A stretch of DNA of 64,000 nt from Singulisphaera sp. GP187 (lineage in GTDB: Bacteria > Planctomycetota > Planctomycetia > Isosphaerales > Isosphaeraceae), in contig NZ_FSRB01000002.1 of NCBI RefSeq assembly GCF_900129635.1, positions 2,136,727-2,200,726 on the forward strand, written 5' to 3'. Both the position numbers and the translations under genes were made by a program. The notes under the pieces are model-generated. The model was not told the DNA's origin. It saw only the letters and a list, made by a program, of their open reading frames with translations, and made no database searches. This document shows, in pieces, positions 27,153-37,197 of this stretch; the first letter of the stretch is position 1; the number at the start of each line of letters is the position of its first letter.

Positions 27153-30100
27153 TCAACGCGATTGAGCGTCTTGAAAGTAGGTTGACGGCAGGTCGAAATT
27201 GACGGGAAGGAGCTCGTGGGTCGGGTGCTTTGGCTCTGCGCCGTTGTCGTGGCTGATGCCCCGAGGCCTGGCTTCCCAGAGTTTGATCGATCCGTCGTGG
27301 CTGCACGAGGCCAGAGTCATCCCGTCCGTCGTGAAGGCCAGGTCATTGATCGGTGCCTGGTGCCCTGAGAGGTTCATCAATTCTTGTCGAGTGACGACAT
27401 CCCACAAGTGGATCGTCTGGGAGACTCCGGCCGCGGCGATCAGCGCTCCATTGGGCGAGAAGGTGAGCCCGCGCAACCCGCCGTCGTCGCAAAGAATGGT
27501 CCCTCGACTGGTTCCCGAGGCCGGGTCCCAGAGCGCGATTTGTCCGCTCTCGCTGACTGTTGCGAGGATTGATCCGTCCGGCGCGAAGGCAACCGCCATG
27601 AACTCCGTTGGGCCGTCGAGGGTGTAACGGGGTATTCCCGTGGCCAGGTCCCAGACCCGGACCGTTCGGTCGTCGCCGGCCGAGGCCAGGAGCCGTCCGT
27701 CCGGGGAGAAAGCCACATATTGCACGATGTTGGTGTGGCCCCGGAGTCTCGCTTGCGGCTGCTCGGTCGCCGGGTCCCAGATCCAGATCGAGTGGTCGTT
27801 CCCGGCCGCGGCCAGCCGCGTGCCGTCGGGGCTGTAGGCGACCGAGCGGACCCGTGTGGGGCCGACCAGGGTAGTGTTCAAGCGTCCGGTTGCGACCTCC
27901 CAGATCTTGACATTTTGGTCGTCACTGATCGCTCCGGAAGCGAGCGATCGGCCATCGGGTGAGAACGCCAGCGAGGTCACGGTGGCCTCGTGCCCCAGCC
28001 ATCCCTTGAGGAGTTGTCCGGTGGCCACGTCCCAGAGCTTGATCGTCTTCGGTTCGTGGGTGTCATTGCTGCCCGAGGCAAGAATCCGACCGTCAGGAGA
28101 GAATGCGACGGCCCAAGCTTCGTCGGAGTGACCTGGCAGAGAACGGGGTGTCTCACCGTCGGTCGGTTCGGGAGTCCATCGGTAGAGGTCGGACGAACGT
28201 GCCAGAAAGAGTGACTGGCCGTCGGGTGCGAACACCGGCTTACAATAGGCCGCCGGGCGGCCCGGAAAGGGCTTCAGTCGTTGCAGGGTTGGCACATCCC
28301 AGAGCATGATCGACTCTCGGCCTTTCGTGTTGGGATGGGCGCTCAGGGCGAGGCAAGCGCCGTTGGGAGAAAGGGTGCAGTGAAACTCTCGCGGCACTCC
28401 CGGCTCCGCCTCCGGCCGCAAGGTTTGCCAATCGTGGGTCACCCTGTCCCAATGGTGGACGAGTCCGGTCCTGTTCCCACCGGCAACGAAACTGAGGCTG
28501 TCGGCGCTGAAGCTGAAGGGCCTGCGTAGGTTTTTCGTCGGATCTCGCGCCACTTCGATCCCGGACTCGGTGTCGTAAATCATCACGCCAGAGGGACTTT
28601 CCGTGAGGACGGCGAGACGGCCGTCGGGTGAGAGATCCAGCTCCGCGTCAGGCTTACCGGCGGGTGAAAGTCGATGGCGAATGCTTCCGGTTTCGCGATC
28701 GCGGAGCTGAAAACGGCCATGTTCCCAGGTGCCGAAGGTGCGGCCGCCCGGCGCGAAGCTGGCTCCCTGGAGACCTTTGACCTCAAGTCGGAGCTGAGGT
28801 GCCGGGTGATCGGGAGTGACCCTCCAGAAGGTCGCAGAGACCGTTCTGTCTGCCTCCAACCATTGGATGCCGAGAGTCTGATCCATCGTGGTATGGTGTG
28901 GCGGATTGTATGCAAGTTCTAAAATACGGCCTGTGCGTTGGTAGAGTTCTGTGCGACTGAGACGGCGGCCATTGGACGCATCCCATACGCTGATAAAGCG
29001 ATGATGATCGTTAGGGTTGGCGATGCTTCCGTCCCTGGTCGCTTCGGTCGCGATGACGAGACGACTGTCCGTCGAGAATTCCGGGCATCCGGTCGCGAAG
29101 GTCTTGCCGGCCAATTCGGCGCGGAGGCGACCGGTGAGGGCGTCCCAAAGTAAGACCCGATGCGTTGTGTCTTGCGTTGCGAGCGCGCGACCGTCAGGGG
29201 AAATCATGACGTGGTTGATCGGATCGTCATGGCCGCGGAGCACCTCGATTTCCCGAGTGGCCAGGCGCCGCAGGTAGTGCCAGGCGAAATGGCGAGGATC
29301 GGTGCCATCGTCGCCGGGCTTGATCTCCTCGAGGAACTCCTGGGCCCATTCGATTCGCCCCTCCTCGAGCGCCTGGTGGGCCGAGCGGATCCGGGTGGCG
29401 TAGAGGTGTCGGTTGGCCAACCGTTGTTGTTCCCGAGCGATCGATTGGAGCCGAGCGGCCTCCCTTGCGTTGCGATTGGCCTCGGCGACTGAGTCCTCGA
29501 GCCGTTCGTTCGTGCCGCGAAGCCGGGCGTTCGACCAGGAAAGGCCGGCGATCGAGAGCGCCACGAAGAGGAGACTCAGGGCGGCGGCCGTCGCCACGAG
29601 CGGCCAGCGTCGGCGTACCCATTTCGCCAGCCCGTCCACCGGAGAGGGTCGGCGGGCAAGGATTGGGCGTCCCTCGAGAAACCGCTTCAGGTCGTCCGCG
29701 AGCGCTTGCGCCGTGGGGTAACGGCGGCTTGGTTCACGGGCCATCGCCTTCGTGACGATCGTTTCCAGGTCGGTCGGGATCGTCGCATCCAACCGCCTGA
29801 GCGGAACGGGCTCCTCCTCGACGATCCGCATCAGCAGGTTTTGCCGATCGTCCCCGGCGAAGGCGGGTCGGAGGGTGATCACCTCGTAAAGCGTGGCACC
29901 CAGGGAGTAGATGTCGGTGCGGTGGTCGATCAGCCCAGGCCGCGCCAGGGCCTGCTCCGGGCTCATGTAGCGGAGGGTTCCGATCATGTCGCCGGTCCGT
30001 GTCGGATCACCGTCGCCCTGAAGCCGGGCCAGTCCGAAATCGGTGACCCAGAGCTGGCCGCGGTTGTCCACGAGCAGGTTCGCCGGCTTGATGTCGCGAT

Positions 30101-30962
30101 GCTGAATTCCAAGGTCATGCACATGGGCTAGCGCTTCGGCCGCTTGCCGTCCCAGGTCGGCCACCGCGCGGAAGTAAGCTCGTCCCCGAGTGGGAGGAAG
30201 CGAGGAAGCCGGGTTGCTTCGACTCCACCGAGACGGAGGATCGTCGGACTTGCGAGCCGAGGCGTCGGAATCGGCGGTGCAGCTCTCCCCTTGTCCGGGA
30301 GCGGATGGACGCTCTAGGATCGAGCGTGTCACATCGCTCAAGACTGGGAGGGGCGCTTTCCCCACCGCCCGATCTTCGAATTGCCGCAATTCGCGGCCGA
30401 CGTCGGCCAGGGTCCGGCCGTTGATGAGTAGCATCGCGAAGTAAGAGAACCCCCGGTCTCGTCCGACCGAGAAGATCGGCACGATGTTTCGGTGGTTCAG
30501 GCTGGCCACGGCCTGGGCTTCGAGCTGAAACCGCTTGAGTTGGCGGGGGTCGAGTGCCGTGGCGAACGGGAGGACCTTGAGTGCGACCCGCCGTCCCAGG
30601 GGGACTTCGAGGGCCTCGAAGACAACGCCCATGCCGCCTCGGCCGACCTCGCGGAGGAGTTGGAACTCCCCCAAGGTGCGATCGGCCAGGCCGATGTCGC
30701 TTCCCGGGTCGAGGGTTGGGTTGGGGGTGGTGTCGGTGTTGTTGTTGTTGGGCCCGAGCTTGGTCATGAGTTGGATGGTGGGCAGGAGCTGGCGGAGTTG
30801 CTCGGCGCGCTCCGGGTGATCGCGGATGAGCGTCTCCAGGTCCGGAGCCTGGCCCGCCCGAATCCGATCGGCGAGCTCGGCCACCCATTGCGCCAGGATC
30901 GAGTCGTCCCCGGTCCCGTCGGTTTCGTCGTGGCCCGGGTTGGTGGGGGGAGGTAGGCTCAT
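27153..30962 (-). CDS. Membrane Ser/Thr protein kinase with C-terminal WD40 propeller(s)
   Basis: A 1269-residue planctomycete-type receptor-like kinase. Start ATG 30962 follows GCGGAGG. Residues 1-95 are a linker with a short Asn run (PNNNNT). The kinase domain starts near 100, with the glycine loop GRGGMG, Lys129 in VALKVL, HRD at 288-290 and DFG at 308-310. A 60-residue Ser/Pro-rich insertion (about 200-260) precedes the catalytic loop. A single membrane helix lies near 447-470, then a coiled-coil-prone stretch, then from about 590 to the end a series of WD40 repeats (SPDGRxLAS, xLWD) enough for one to two propellers. The propeller would be extracytoplasmic if the kinase is cytosolic. Substrate unknown. 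Confidence 0.93.
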   Translation of the reverse strand: MSLPPPTNPGHDETDGTGDDSILAQWVAELADRIRAGQAPDLETLIRDHPERAEQLRQLLPTIQLMTKLGPNNNNTDTTPNPTLDPGSDIGLADRTLGEFQLLREVGRGGMGVVFEALEVPLGRRVALKVLPFATALDPRQLKRFQLEAQAVASLNHRNIVPIFSVGRDRGFSYFAMLLINGRTLADVGRELRQFEDRAVGKAPLPVLSDVTRSILERPSAPGQGESCTADSDASARKSDDPPSRWSRSNPASSLPPTRGRAYFRAVADLGRQAAEALAHVHDLGIQHRDIKPANLLVDNRGQLWVTDFGLARLQGDGDPTRTGDMIGTLRYMSPEQALARPGLIDHRTDIYSLGATLYEVITLRPAFAGDDRQNLLMRIVEEEPVPLRRLDATIPTDLETIVTKAMAREPSRRYPTAQALADDLKRFLEGRPILARRPSPVDGLAKWVRRRWPLVATAAALSLLFVALSIAGLSWSNARLRGTNERLEDSVAEANRNAREAARLQSIAREQQRLANRHLYATRIRSAHQALEEGRIEWAQEFLEEIKPGDDGTDPRHFAWHYLRRLATREIEVLRGHDDPINHVMISPDGRALATQDTTHRVLLWDALTGRLRAELAGKTFATGCPEFSTDSRLVIATEATRDGSIANPNDHHRFISVWDASNGRRLSRTELYQRTGRILELAYNPPHHTTMDQTLGIQWLEADRTVSATFWRVTPDHPAPQLRLEVKGLQGASFAPGGRTFGTWEHGRFQLRDRETGSIRHRLSPAGKPDAELDLSPDGRLAVLTESPSGVMIYDTESGIEVARDPTKNLRRPFSFSADSLSFVAGGNRTGLVHHWDRVTHDWQTLRPEAEPGVPREFHCTLSPNGACLALSAHPNTKGRESIMLWDVPTLQRLKPFPGRPAAYCKPVFAPDGQSLFLARSSDLYRWTPEPTDGETPRSLPGHSDEAWAVAFSPDGRILASGSNDTHEPKTIKLWDVATGQLLKGWLGHEATVTSLAFSPDGRSLASGAISDDQNVKIWEVATGRLNTTLVGPTRVRSVAYSPDGTRLAAAGNDHSIWIWDPATEQPQARLRGHTNIVQYVAFSPDGRLLASAGDDRTVRVWDLATGIPRYTLDGPTEFMAVAFAPDGSILATVSESGQIALWDPASGTSRGTILCDDGGLRGLTFSPNGALIAAAGVSQTIHLWDVVTRQELMNLSGHQAPINDLAFTTDGMTLASCSHDGSIKLWEARPRGISHDNGAEPKHPTHELLPVNFDLPSTYFQDAQSR

Positions 30963-31124
30963 ACCGCCTCCGCAACGTCGCTCAGCGACCGGTCGTGGCG
31001 TCGTGGAGCCCGGACCCGCCAACGGCCGTGTGGAATCCGCAAGGCGAGTGTGTGGCCATCGCCGTTGGATGGAAATCGGATGGGGGGTATCATCAGCGTT
31101 GGCGCTCGTGCGGATCCACTCATG

Positions 31125-31207
31125 ACTCCAGTGGTTTACGTTCGAGTGGATTATCAGCCACCCAGACGAGAGCAATTCGAGGATAAACCACTGGAGTATA
31201 AAGCATT
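31125..31207. repeat. 83-bp inverted-repeat element with 14-bp arms
   Basis: ACTCCAGTGGTTTA (31125-31138) is matched by its exact reverse complement TAAACCACTGGAGT (31194-31207). A second, overlapping pair ATCCACTC/GAGTGGAT lies at 31114-31121 and 31145-31152. GATCCACTC is also found in the ends of the 126-bp element near 54652. No target duplication is evident. It may be a small mobile-element remnant or a structured RNA. Confidence 0.5.
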
Positions 31208-31338
31208 TCTAGTGAAGTTGAATCACGAGCCGATTCCAGCGATGCTGGTAACGCAACGGCCGCCGCTCTGCTGACAGCGGTTCTCACTCGCATGACACAC
31301 AGGCCAAACGATGAGGGGTGGTCTGGGCCACCGGTTGG

Positions 31339-33771
31339 TCATTTCTCGAAATCGAAGCGGACTTCACCTTCATCAATCTTTAAACGTGCCTCGAAACGTT
31401 TTCCCGCCTTCGATTTGAAACCCTTGAGCACGGCCGTTCGACCCTGCTTGAGGAGTGCCTGGACTGCGCGGATGCCAATCGTTTTTCCGGCGATCTGCTT
31501 CCAGATCGTAAACCGGCACGCTCCCTTCGGCCCGGCGCAGCGATACCCCTTTTCCTGCTCGACGACCTCGGCCCCGCACAGGGGGCAGGGGCCGAGGGAG
31601 ACGGATGCGAAACTTGACTTGTCTTTGTGCGTCGTGGCTTTCTCGGACTTGCCCGGAACGGCCTCGCGTCGCCCAGCCCCCTTGGCTTTTCGTGGGGACG
31701 GGGGCCGACGATGCGCCTGCGCGGATTGCCTCGGCTTTCCGGCCGGTATTGGGATCGCCGTCAATTCTCCCGCGTCCGTCAGGTGAACGATTACCCCGCC
31801 CGAGCCCGTCGCCCCACCCGACCCGAAGAGCACGCGACGTTGCAACAGTTCCCGGACCTCGTTCTCCCCGAGTGTTCGATCCTGGAACTCCCGCCAGAGT
31901 ACGAATTTGCACCCGTCCTTCCAACCTGAGCAACCGTAGCCCTTCTTGCCCACGATCACCGGGCGACCGCATCGCGGGCAGTCGCCGAGCCGGTCGGGAT
32001 CGATCGCGGTTTCATCGCCGGAGCGAATGACTTCGCCCGTATAGTGCGCGATCTCGCCCATGAAGGTTCGGGCATCAAGTCGGCCCCGTTCGATCTCCCG
32101 GAGCTTGGCCTCCCACTCGCCGGTGAGTTCGGGACTCTTTAATCCTCGGACTTGAATGAGCGCGATGAGGTAGCGGCCCAGGTCGGTCGCGGCGAGCGTT
32201 TTCTTGTCGCGATTGATGTATCCTCGCGCGAGGAGGGTCTCGATAATCGAGGCCCGAGTCGCTGGTGTGCCGAGTCCGCGCTCCTTGAGTGCTTCCTTGA
32301 GCTCCTCGTCGTCGACGAACTTCCCGGCCGTTTCCATGGCCCCGAGAAGGCTCCCCTCGGTGTACGACTTGGGCGGCGTCGTCTCCCCGCGCTTGACCGA
32401 AGGCTCATGGGGGCCGCTCTCGCCGGACCGGAACTCGGGAAGTTCCTGTTCTTCCTCTTTCTTGTCCTTATCGTCCTGATTCCGGGGATAAAGCACCGTC
32501 CAGCCGGGGTCGACGATCCGAACACCCCGAGCCCGAAACGGGACCGTGTTTGCGAGCCCGGAGACGGTCGTCACCTCTTTGAGACAGGTGGGATAGAAGG
32601 CGGCGATGAAGCGAGTGACCACCGCGTCGAAGATCTTCCGACCGGCCGGCGCGAGGTCGCCGGGATACTTGCCGGTCGGAATGATCGCATGGTGGTCGCT
32701 CACCTTCTGATCGTTGATGATGCGCCCGGTGAAAGCGAGTGACTTCAAGTCGAGCTTACCAATCTCCTCGGGTTTCAAATCCCGGAGCTCGGCCAAAATC
32801 GCCGGGACCTTCGCCTTCATGTCCGTACCGAGGTAACGGGAATCGGTCCGGGGATAACTCAGCAGCTTGGCCTCGTAGAGCGACTGCGCGGTCTTGAGCG
32901 TGGCGTCGGCCGACATTCCATAGCGACGATTCATGTCGCGTTGCAGATCCGTCAGGTCGTAGAGCTGGGGAGGAGGGACTCGTTCCGGCTTCCGGTCGAT
33001 CCCTCGGATCGTGAACGGCTGCCCTTGCACCTGTTCGAGAACCGCGCGGGCCTCCTCTTCTTTGACGAAGCGGTTTCCCGCGAATTTGAACATGACTGCG
33101 CGATACCGCGTGATCACCTCCCAGAACGGCTCGGGCTTGAACGTGCGGATTTCATCATCCCGTCGTACGATCATCGCGAGCACGGGGGTCTGAACTCGGC
33201 CCACGCTCCAGAGCAGGCCCGGGGTGCGGTAGCGGACCGTGTAGTAGCGAGTGGCGTTGAGCCCGACGACCCAATCGGCTTCGCTCCGGCACCGGGCCGC
33301 GGCGAACAAAGTATCGTAATCGGAAAGCGGCCGGAGGCGAGCAAACGCTTCCCGAATCGCCGACTCGGTCAGCGAGCTGAGCCAGAGCCGTTGCGCGGGC
33401 TTGGCGCCGCAACCGGTCAAGTCGAGGATGTACCGGAAAATCAGCTCACCCTCTCTTCCGGCATCGGTGGCGCAAACTAAAGCGTCGGCCGTGCGGAAGA
33501 GGCGGCGGATGACCTCAAACTGCTTGCGGGCGCCCCGGTCCTCGATCACCTTGAGACCGAAACGATCGGGCACGAACGGCAGAGTCTCCAGCGACCAGCG
33601 TTTCAGCACGGGGTCGTAGTCGTGGGGTTCCTTGAGGGTGGCCAGGTGCCCCAAGGCCCAGGTCACCTGGTATCCCTTGCCCTCGTAGTACCCCTCGCGA
33701 CGTGCCGTGGCGCCGAGGAAGGCGGCCAGCTCGCGGGCGACGGATGGCTTCTCGGCGATCACGACTTTCAT
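31339..33771 (-). CDS. topB: DNA topoisomerase III
   Basis: A type IA topoisomerase of 810 residues that relaxes or decatenates DNA through a transient 5'-phosphotyrosine link. Start ATG 33771 follows CAGGGA and gives the canonical MKVVIAEKPSVAREL; a frame upstream to 33864 is not conserved. Toprim motifs include CATDAGREGELIFRY. The catalytic Tyr306 sits in SYPRTDSRYLG. The C-terminus has two zinc-ribbon-like repeats, CPRCGRPVIVGKKGYGCSG and CPLCGAEVVEQEKGYRCAG, each followed by FxxWKxxAG-like text. It is divergent from the NERD-helicase gene. Confidence 0.93.
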   Translation of the reverse strand: MKVVIAEKPSVARELAAFLGATARREGYYEGKGYQVTWALGHLATLKEPHDYDPVLKRWSLETLPFVPDRFGLKVIEDRGARKQFEVIRRLFRTADALVCATDAGREGELIFRYILDLTGCGAKPAQRLWLSSLTESAIREAFARLRPLSDYDTLFAAARCRSEADWVVGLNATRYYTVRYRTPGLLWSVGRVQTPVLAMIVRRDDEIRTFKPEPFWEVITRYRAVMFKFAGNRFVKEEEARAVLEQVQGQPFTIRGIDRKPERVPPPQLYDLTDLQRDMNRRYGMSADATLKTAQSLYEAKLLSYPRTDSRYLGTDMKAKVPAILAELRDLKPEEIGKLDLKSLAFTGRIINDQKVSDHHAIIPTGKYPGDLAPAGRKIFDAVVTRFIAAFYPTCLKEVTTVSGLANTVPFRARGVRIVDPGWTVLYPRNQDDKDKKEEEQELPEFRSGESGPHEPSVKRGETTPPKSYTEGSLLGAMETAGKFVDDEELKEALKERGLGTPATRASIIETLLARGYINRDKKTLAATDLGRYLIALIQVRGLKSPELTGEWEAKLREIERGRLDARTFMGEIAHYTGEVIRSGDETAIDPDRLGDCPRCGRPVIVGKKGYGCSGWKDGCKFVLWREFQDRTLGENEVRELLQRRVLFGSGGATGSGGVIVHLTDAGELTAIPIPAGKPRQSAQAHRRPPSPRKAKGAGRREAVPGKSEKATTHKDKSSFASVSLGPCPLCGAEVVEQEKGYRCAGPKGACRFTIWKQIAGKTIGIRAVQALLKQGRTAVLKGFKSKAGKRFEARLKIDEGEVRFDFEK

Positions 33772-34128
33772 GAATTCCCTGGGCCGGGTGATGCCCCGCC
33801 GCTTCCCCCCGATTGGTTTGCTGATCTGGCGGTGAGCACGGTCTGGGCGCGATGGCGGAATCATCCCAACAGGACAGCCTGTCTGTCAGGATCTGACACA
33901 CTCCGATTCTGTTCGATTGTACACATTCCGGTCTTCCGAAAGTAGACCCAGGGCGGAATCCCCGCGGGCGAACCCTGCAGACGACCCGATGACTATTTGT
34001 CTACTTAATGAGCGATGCTCCGCGGTGCTACCATACCCGCTTGTTTGGCGCGAAGCGTGCCGCCGGCGCGGGTTGGGCTTGGTGCCTCTGACAATCGGCC
34101 CTTGCATTGAAGAAAGTCGACGCGTTTC
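33772..34128. other. Divergent promoter region, topB / NERD-helicase
   Basis: About 360 bases. A short imperfect palindrome, ACAGGACAGCCTGTC with the following TGTCAGGATCTGACA, lies near 33870-33897 and could bind a regulator. No gene is evident. Confidence 0.4.
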
Positions 34129-35994
34129 ATGGCGATTCTGATCCCCGACACCTGTCCTTCCAAGGCGACCGTGGGGGAGAAACGCGTCTATGGGTTGCTC
34201 CGGGACGCCCTGCCCGACAACTACACGGCTTGGTACGAGCCGGTCGTCGGTGACCGGCGCCCCGATTTTACCCTCCTGGCCGATGACTTCGGTCTGATCG
34301 TCCTGGAGGTCAAGGGCTGGTACGCCGGCCAGATCGCGCGGGCCACCGACCAGGAGGTTGAGCTGCATCGGACCGAAGGGGGGGAAACCCAGGTTGAGAT
34401 GCACAAGAATCCCATCCGTCAGGTCCGCGATTACCTCAATCTCCTGATGGATAAGCTGGCTCGCCCGGAGTATGCGATCCTCCGTCAACCCGAGGGCGAG
34501 CATCGCGGCAAGCCGTGCTTCCCATGGGGGTTCGGCGTGATCCTGACCAATATCACTCGCGCTCAACTTCGAGCGGCCAAGCTCTCGGAACTCTTCCCTC
34601 CCGACAAGGTCATCTGCCGCGATGAGCTCACGTCGATGGATGGCGCCGGCGACCGGGCGGTGATCCGCCGACTCAAGGCCATGTTCCCGGCCCCCTTTCC
34701 GTTCGATCCGCTCACCGAGGACCAGGTCAAGACGGTCAAGGGCGTCCTCCATAAAGAAGTTATCGTTCGTCGCCGACCGGCAACGGCGGCCTCGGTTCCG
34801 AAGGGCCAGTTGTTGCTGCCGGGGGCGGTGGCTCTCGACGTCCTCGACGCTCATCAAGAGCAGGTGGCGCGGTCCTTGGGCGACGGACACCACATTGTCT
34901 TCGGCGTCGCCGGGTCAGGTAAGACGGTCCTGATCTTGGCACGAGCCCAGCTCATTGCGCTCCAGGACGCGGCGAAGAAGGTTTTAATCCTTTGCTACAA
35001 CAAGGCGCTCGCGGCCGATCTGGTCGCGCGGCTCGGACCGCATGGCCCGAAAAACATCGAAATCCGTCACTTCCACTCGTGGGTGGCACGGAAGACCGGG
35101 CTCCGCAAGCGCCAGGAGGAAAGCTTCGACGACTACGAACGCCGGCTCGTCGACGCGATGCTCCGCGGCGCGGACCACTGGACCGAAGCCGAGAAGTACG
35201 ACGCAATCCTGATCGACGAGGCCCATGACTTCGAACCCGACTGGTTCCGCTGCGCCACGAGCCTGCTCCGGGACGGCCCCGTGGGTGATATCCTGATCGC
35301 GGCGGACGGCGCCCAGAGCCTTTACGGTCGCGACCGCAAGTTTACCTGGTTGAGCGTCGGCGTCCAGGCGAGGGGTCGGTCGCGTCGGCTGACGCATAAT
35401 TATCGCAATACAAAACAGATCCTGGAATTCGCCTGGCAGGTGGCCCAGTCGACGGTCAAGGACGACGCTGAGTCGGAGACTCTCGTCCGGCTCGTGCCGA
35501 CCCGTGTCCTCCGCCGCGGGCCGGTCCCCTGTTACCGAGGCAGCACGACGATTGAGGCTGAGCATGCGTTGATCGCAAAGCTGGTCCAGCGGTATCGTGA
35601 GAAAGGAATCGCCGCACAGGACATCGCCGTCCTCTATCCGCGTAACGAACGGGGTCGGATCGACGCGCTCTGCCAGACGCTGCGACGGTCGGGCGAGGTG
35701 AGTTGGATCTCCAACGAAGCCGATCCCGGCGGCGGTGTCCGGGCGCTCGCGCAGCCGGGGGTGCGGCTGGCGACGGTCCATGCGGCCAAGGGCCTGGAGT
35801 TCAGGGCCGTCATCCTCTGTGCGCTGGACCTGCTGCCGAATCGGCAGCAGATCGACGAGGTCCGCGATAGCAACCTGCTCTACGTGGGACTGACCCGGGC
35901 CACGGACGAACTGATCGTCACCTGGGCAGGACGCAGTGCGTTCACCGACCGCCTCCCCTACGCCTCCAAGGCCATACTATTGACTGATGTTTAG
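34129..35994 (+). CDS. NERD-nuclease / UvrD-like superfamily 1 helicase
   Basis: A 621-residue fusion. Residues 10-130 form a NERD (PD-(D/E)xK-type) nuclease domain with Asp46 and Glu60-x-Lys62 in RPDF and LEVKGW. From about 245 there is an SF1 helicase: Walker A GVAGSGKT (Lys265), CYNKALAADL, IDEAHDFE (Asp363), HNYRNT, ATVHAAKGLEF and LLYVGLTRATDEL. DNA-dependent ATPase and possible nuclease activity are expected. NERD-helicases occur in both repair and defence settings; here there is no adjacent restriction or toxin gene, so a defence role is only a possibility. The start ATG at 34129 has no strong Shine-Dalgarno sequence. Confidence 0.88.
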   Translation: MAILIPDTCPSKATVGEKRVYGLLRDALPDNYTAWYEPVVGDRRPDFTLLADDFGLIVLEVKGWYAGQIARATDQEVELHRTEGGETQVEMHKNPIRQVRDYLNLLMDKLARPEYAILRQPEGEHRGKPCFPWGFGVILTNITRAQLRAAKLSELFPPDKVICRDELTSMDGAGDRAVIRRLKAMFPAPFPFDPLTEDQVKTVKGVLHKEVIVRRRPATAASVPKGQLLLPGAVALDVLDAHQEQVARSLGDGHHIVFGVAGSGKTVLILARAQLIALQDAAKKVLILCYNKALAADLVARLGPHGPKNIEIRHFHSWVARKTGLRKRQEESFDDYERRLVDAMLRGADHWTEAEKYDAILIDEAHDFEPDWFRCATSLLRDGPVGDILIAADGAQSLYGRDRKFTWLSVGVQARGRSRRLTHNYRNTKQILEFAWQVAQSTVKDDAESETLVRLVPTRVLRRGPVPCYRGSTTIEAEHALIAKLVQRYREKGIAAQDIAVLYPRNERGRIDALCQTLRRSGEVSWISNEADPGGGVRALAQPGVRLATVHAAKGLEFRAVILCALDLLPNRQQIDEVRDSNLLYVGLTRATDELIVTWAGRSAFTDRLPYASKAILLTDV

Positions 35995-36024
35995 TTATGG
36001 TTGGCTTGATGGCGGAGACGGTGC

Positions 36025-37197
36025 TCAAGGAGCAAACCAGGGCTTGGCGAGTGGGTCGGTTTTGAAGAAGTTGAGCATGACCTTGGCAACCTTGTCGCGG
36101 CCCGCCTCGGAGGGATGCGTTCCATCGGCGGCGAGATCGGCACGTTGATAGTTGAGCTTGTCGCTCGCCCGCGGGGTTGTACCATCAGCCCAGAGATAGG
36201 GACCCCAGAGGAGTAGTGGTGCTTTGATCGGGCCCCGATCTGCGTTGAAGTTCAATGCGCCACTCCCCTTGATCTGGTTCTGGATGAGCCAACGCACGGG
36301 AAAGGCGGATTCGTAAGCGAACGGTTCGGGGTTGAGATTGGTCGTTGCATAGCCGCCGTAAATCCGGCTTGAGAGGTACGCGATCCGCAAGTTCGGGAAG
36401 CGTCGCTTTGCGTTTTGAATCACGGCCAGAGTGTCGCGCTGCAACTGCCGCCCATGCTGTTCTAACTCGCCGTGGGGCCCCTTGTTTGCAAGCTTGATCC
36501 AGGCAATCTGCACTTGTTTGGGCGATACCGTGGCGCTGGCCAGCCGTTGCTCGGCGATGGACCAAGTCCGCGCATCCGGTGGTGCCCACTCGGCCATGGC
36601 CTGCCCCCCTTGAGCGCAATCCACGATGGTCAACTTCGCGGACTTGGCCGGGTCCAGGTCGGCAATCTTCTTGAATCGCGCAAACTCTTGCGTTGCGTTC
36701 GACATGCTGATCGAGACGAAAACGATCTTGCCATCCGCGGCAGGCCGTCCATCGGTATTCAGGGGCTGGATGCGTGCCAACTCTTGCTCCGCCTCGCGGC
36801 GATGAGTTTCCGGTGGGGTGTTTTTGCCGCCACCGTACAAGCCACCGTCCTGCTGCTTGTAGCGATCATCCGCAGTCATCTCGATGAGTGGATTGAGCCC
36901 GGTTGAGTCCCTCGGGACCGGTTTAGGGCCTTGACGTTCCGTCACACCGGCTTTCTGTTGTTCCCGGCGTGCCGCGATGGCTCGTTTCAGGTAGGCCGTC
37001 TCGTCGTCCGTTAGCGCTTCACCGCGCTGGCGCTTGCCCATCAACATTCGTGCCCGCTCGAAGTCGATCGGCTGTTCCTTTGGAGCCTCCGACTGATGGC
37101 CCGGCCGTTCTCCACTCGGCGCGGGCTGTGCATCAGCGAAGGTTCCTCCAATCAGGGACAGCCAGCCCAATGCGAACCCTACGTGTTTGTACCTCAT
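36025..37197 (-). CDS. Exported protein with SGNH-hydrolase-like features
   Basis: A 390-residue protein with a signal peptide (MRYKHVGFALGWLSLIGGTFADA) and a good GGAGGAGG ribosome-binding site. An acidic, Lys/Arg-rich linker (about 25-110) is followed by a domain with IVFVSISMSNA, VDCAQGGQAMAEW and, near the end, ADGTHPSEAGRDKVA, which resembles the last block (DxxH) of SGNH/GDSL esterases. The canonical GDSL first block is not obvious. It may be a secreted carbohydrate esterase, but the catalytic triad is not proven. The neighbouring genes on the same strand are unknown. Confidence 0.6.
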   Translation of the reverse strand: MRYKHVGFALGWLSLIGGTFADAQPAPSGERPGHQSEAPKEQPIDFERARMLMGKRQRGEALTDDETAYLKRAIAARREQQKAGVTERQGPKPVPRDSTGLNPLIEMTADDRYKQQDGGLYGGGKNTPPETHRREAEQELARIQPLNTDGRPAADGKIVFVSISMSNATQEFARFKKIADLDPAKSAKLTIVDCAQGGQAMAEWAPPDARTWSIAEQRLASATVSPKQVQIAWIKLANKGPHGELEQHGRQLQRDTLAVIQNAKRRFPNLRIAYLSSRIYGGYATTNLNPEPFAYESAFPVRWLIQNQIKGSGALNFNADRGPIKAPLLLWGPYLWADGTTPRASDKLNYQRADLAADGTHPSEAGRDKVAKVMLNFFKTDPLAKPWFAP

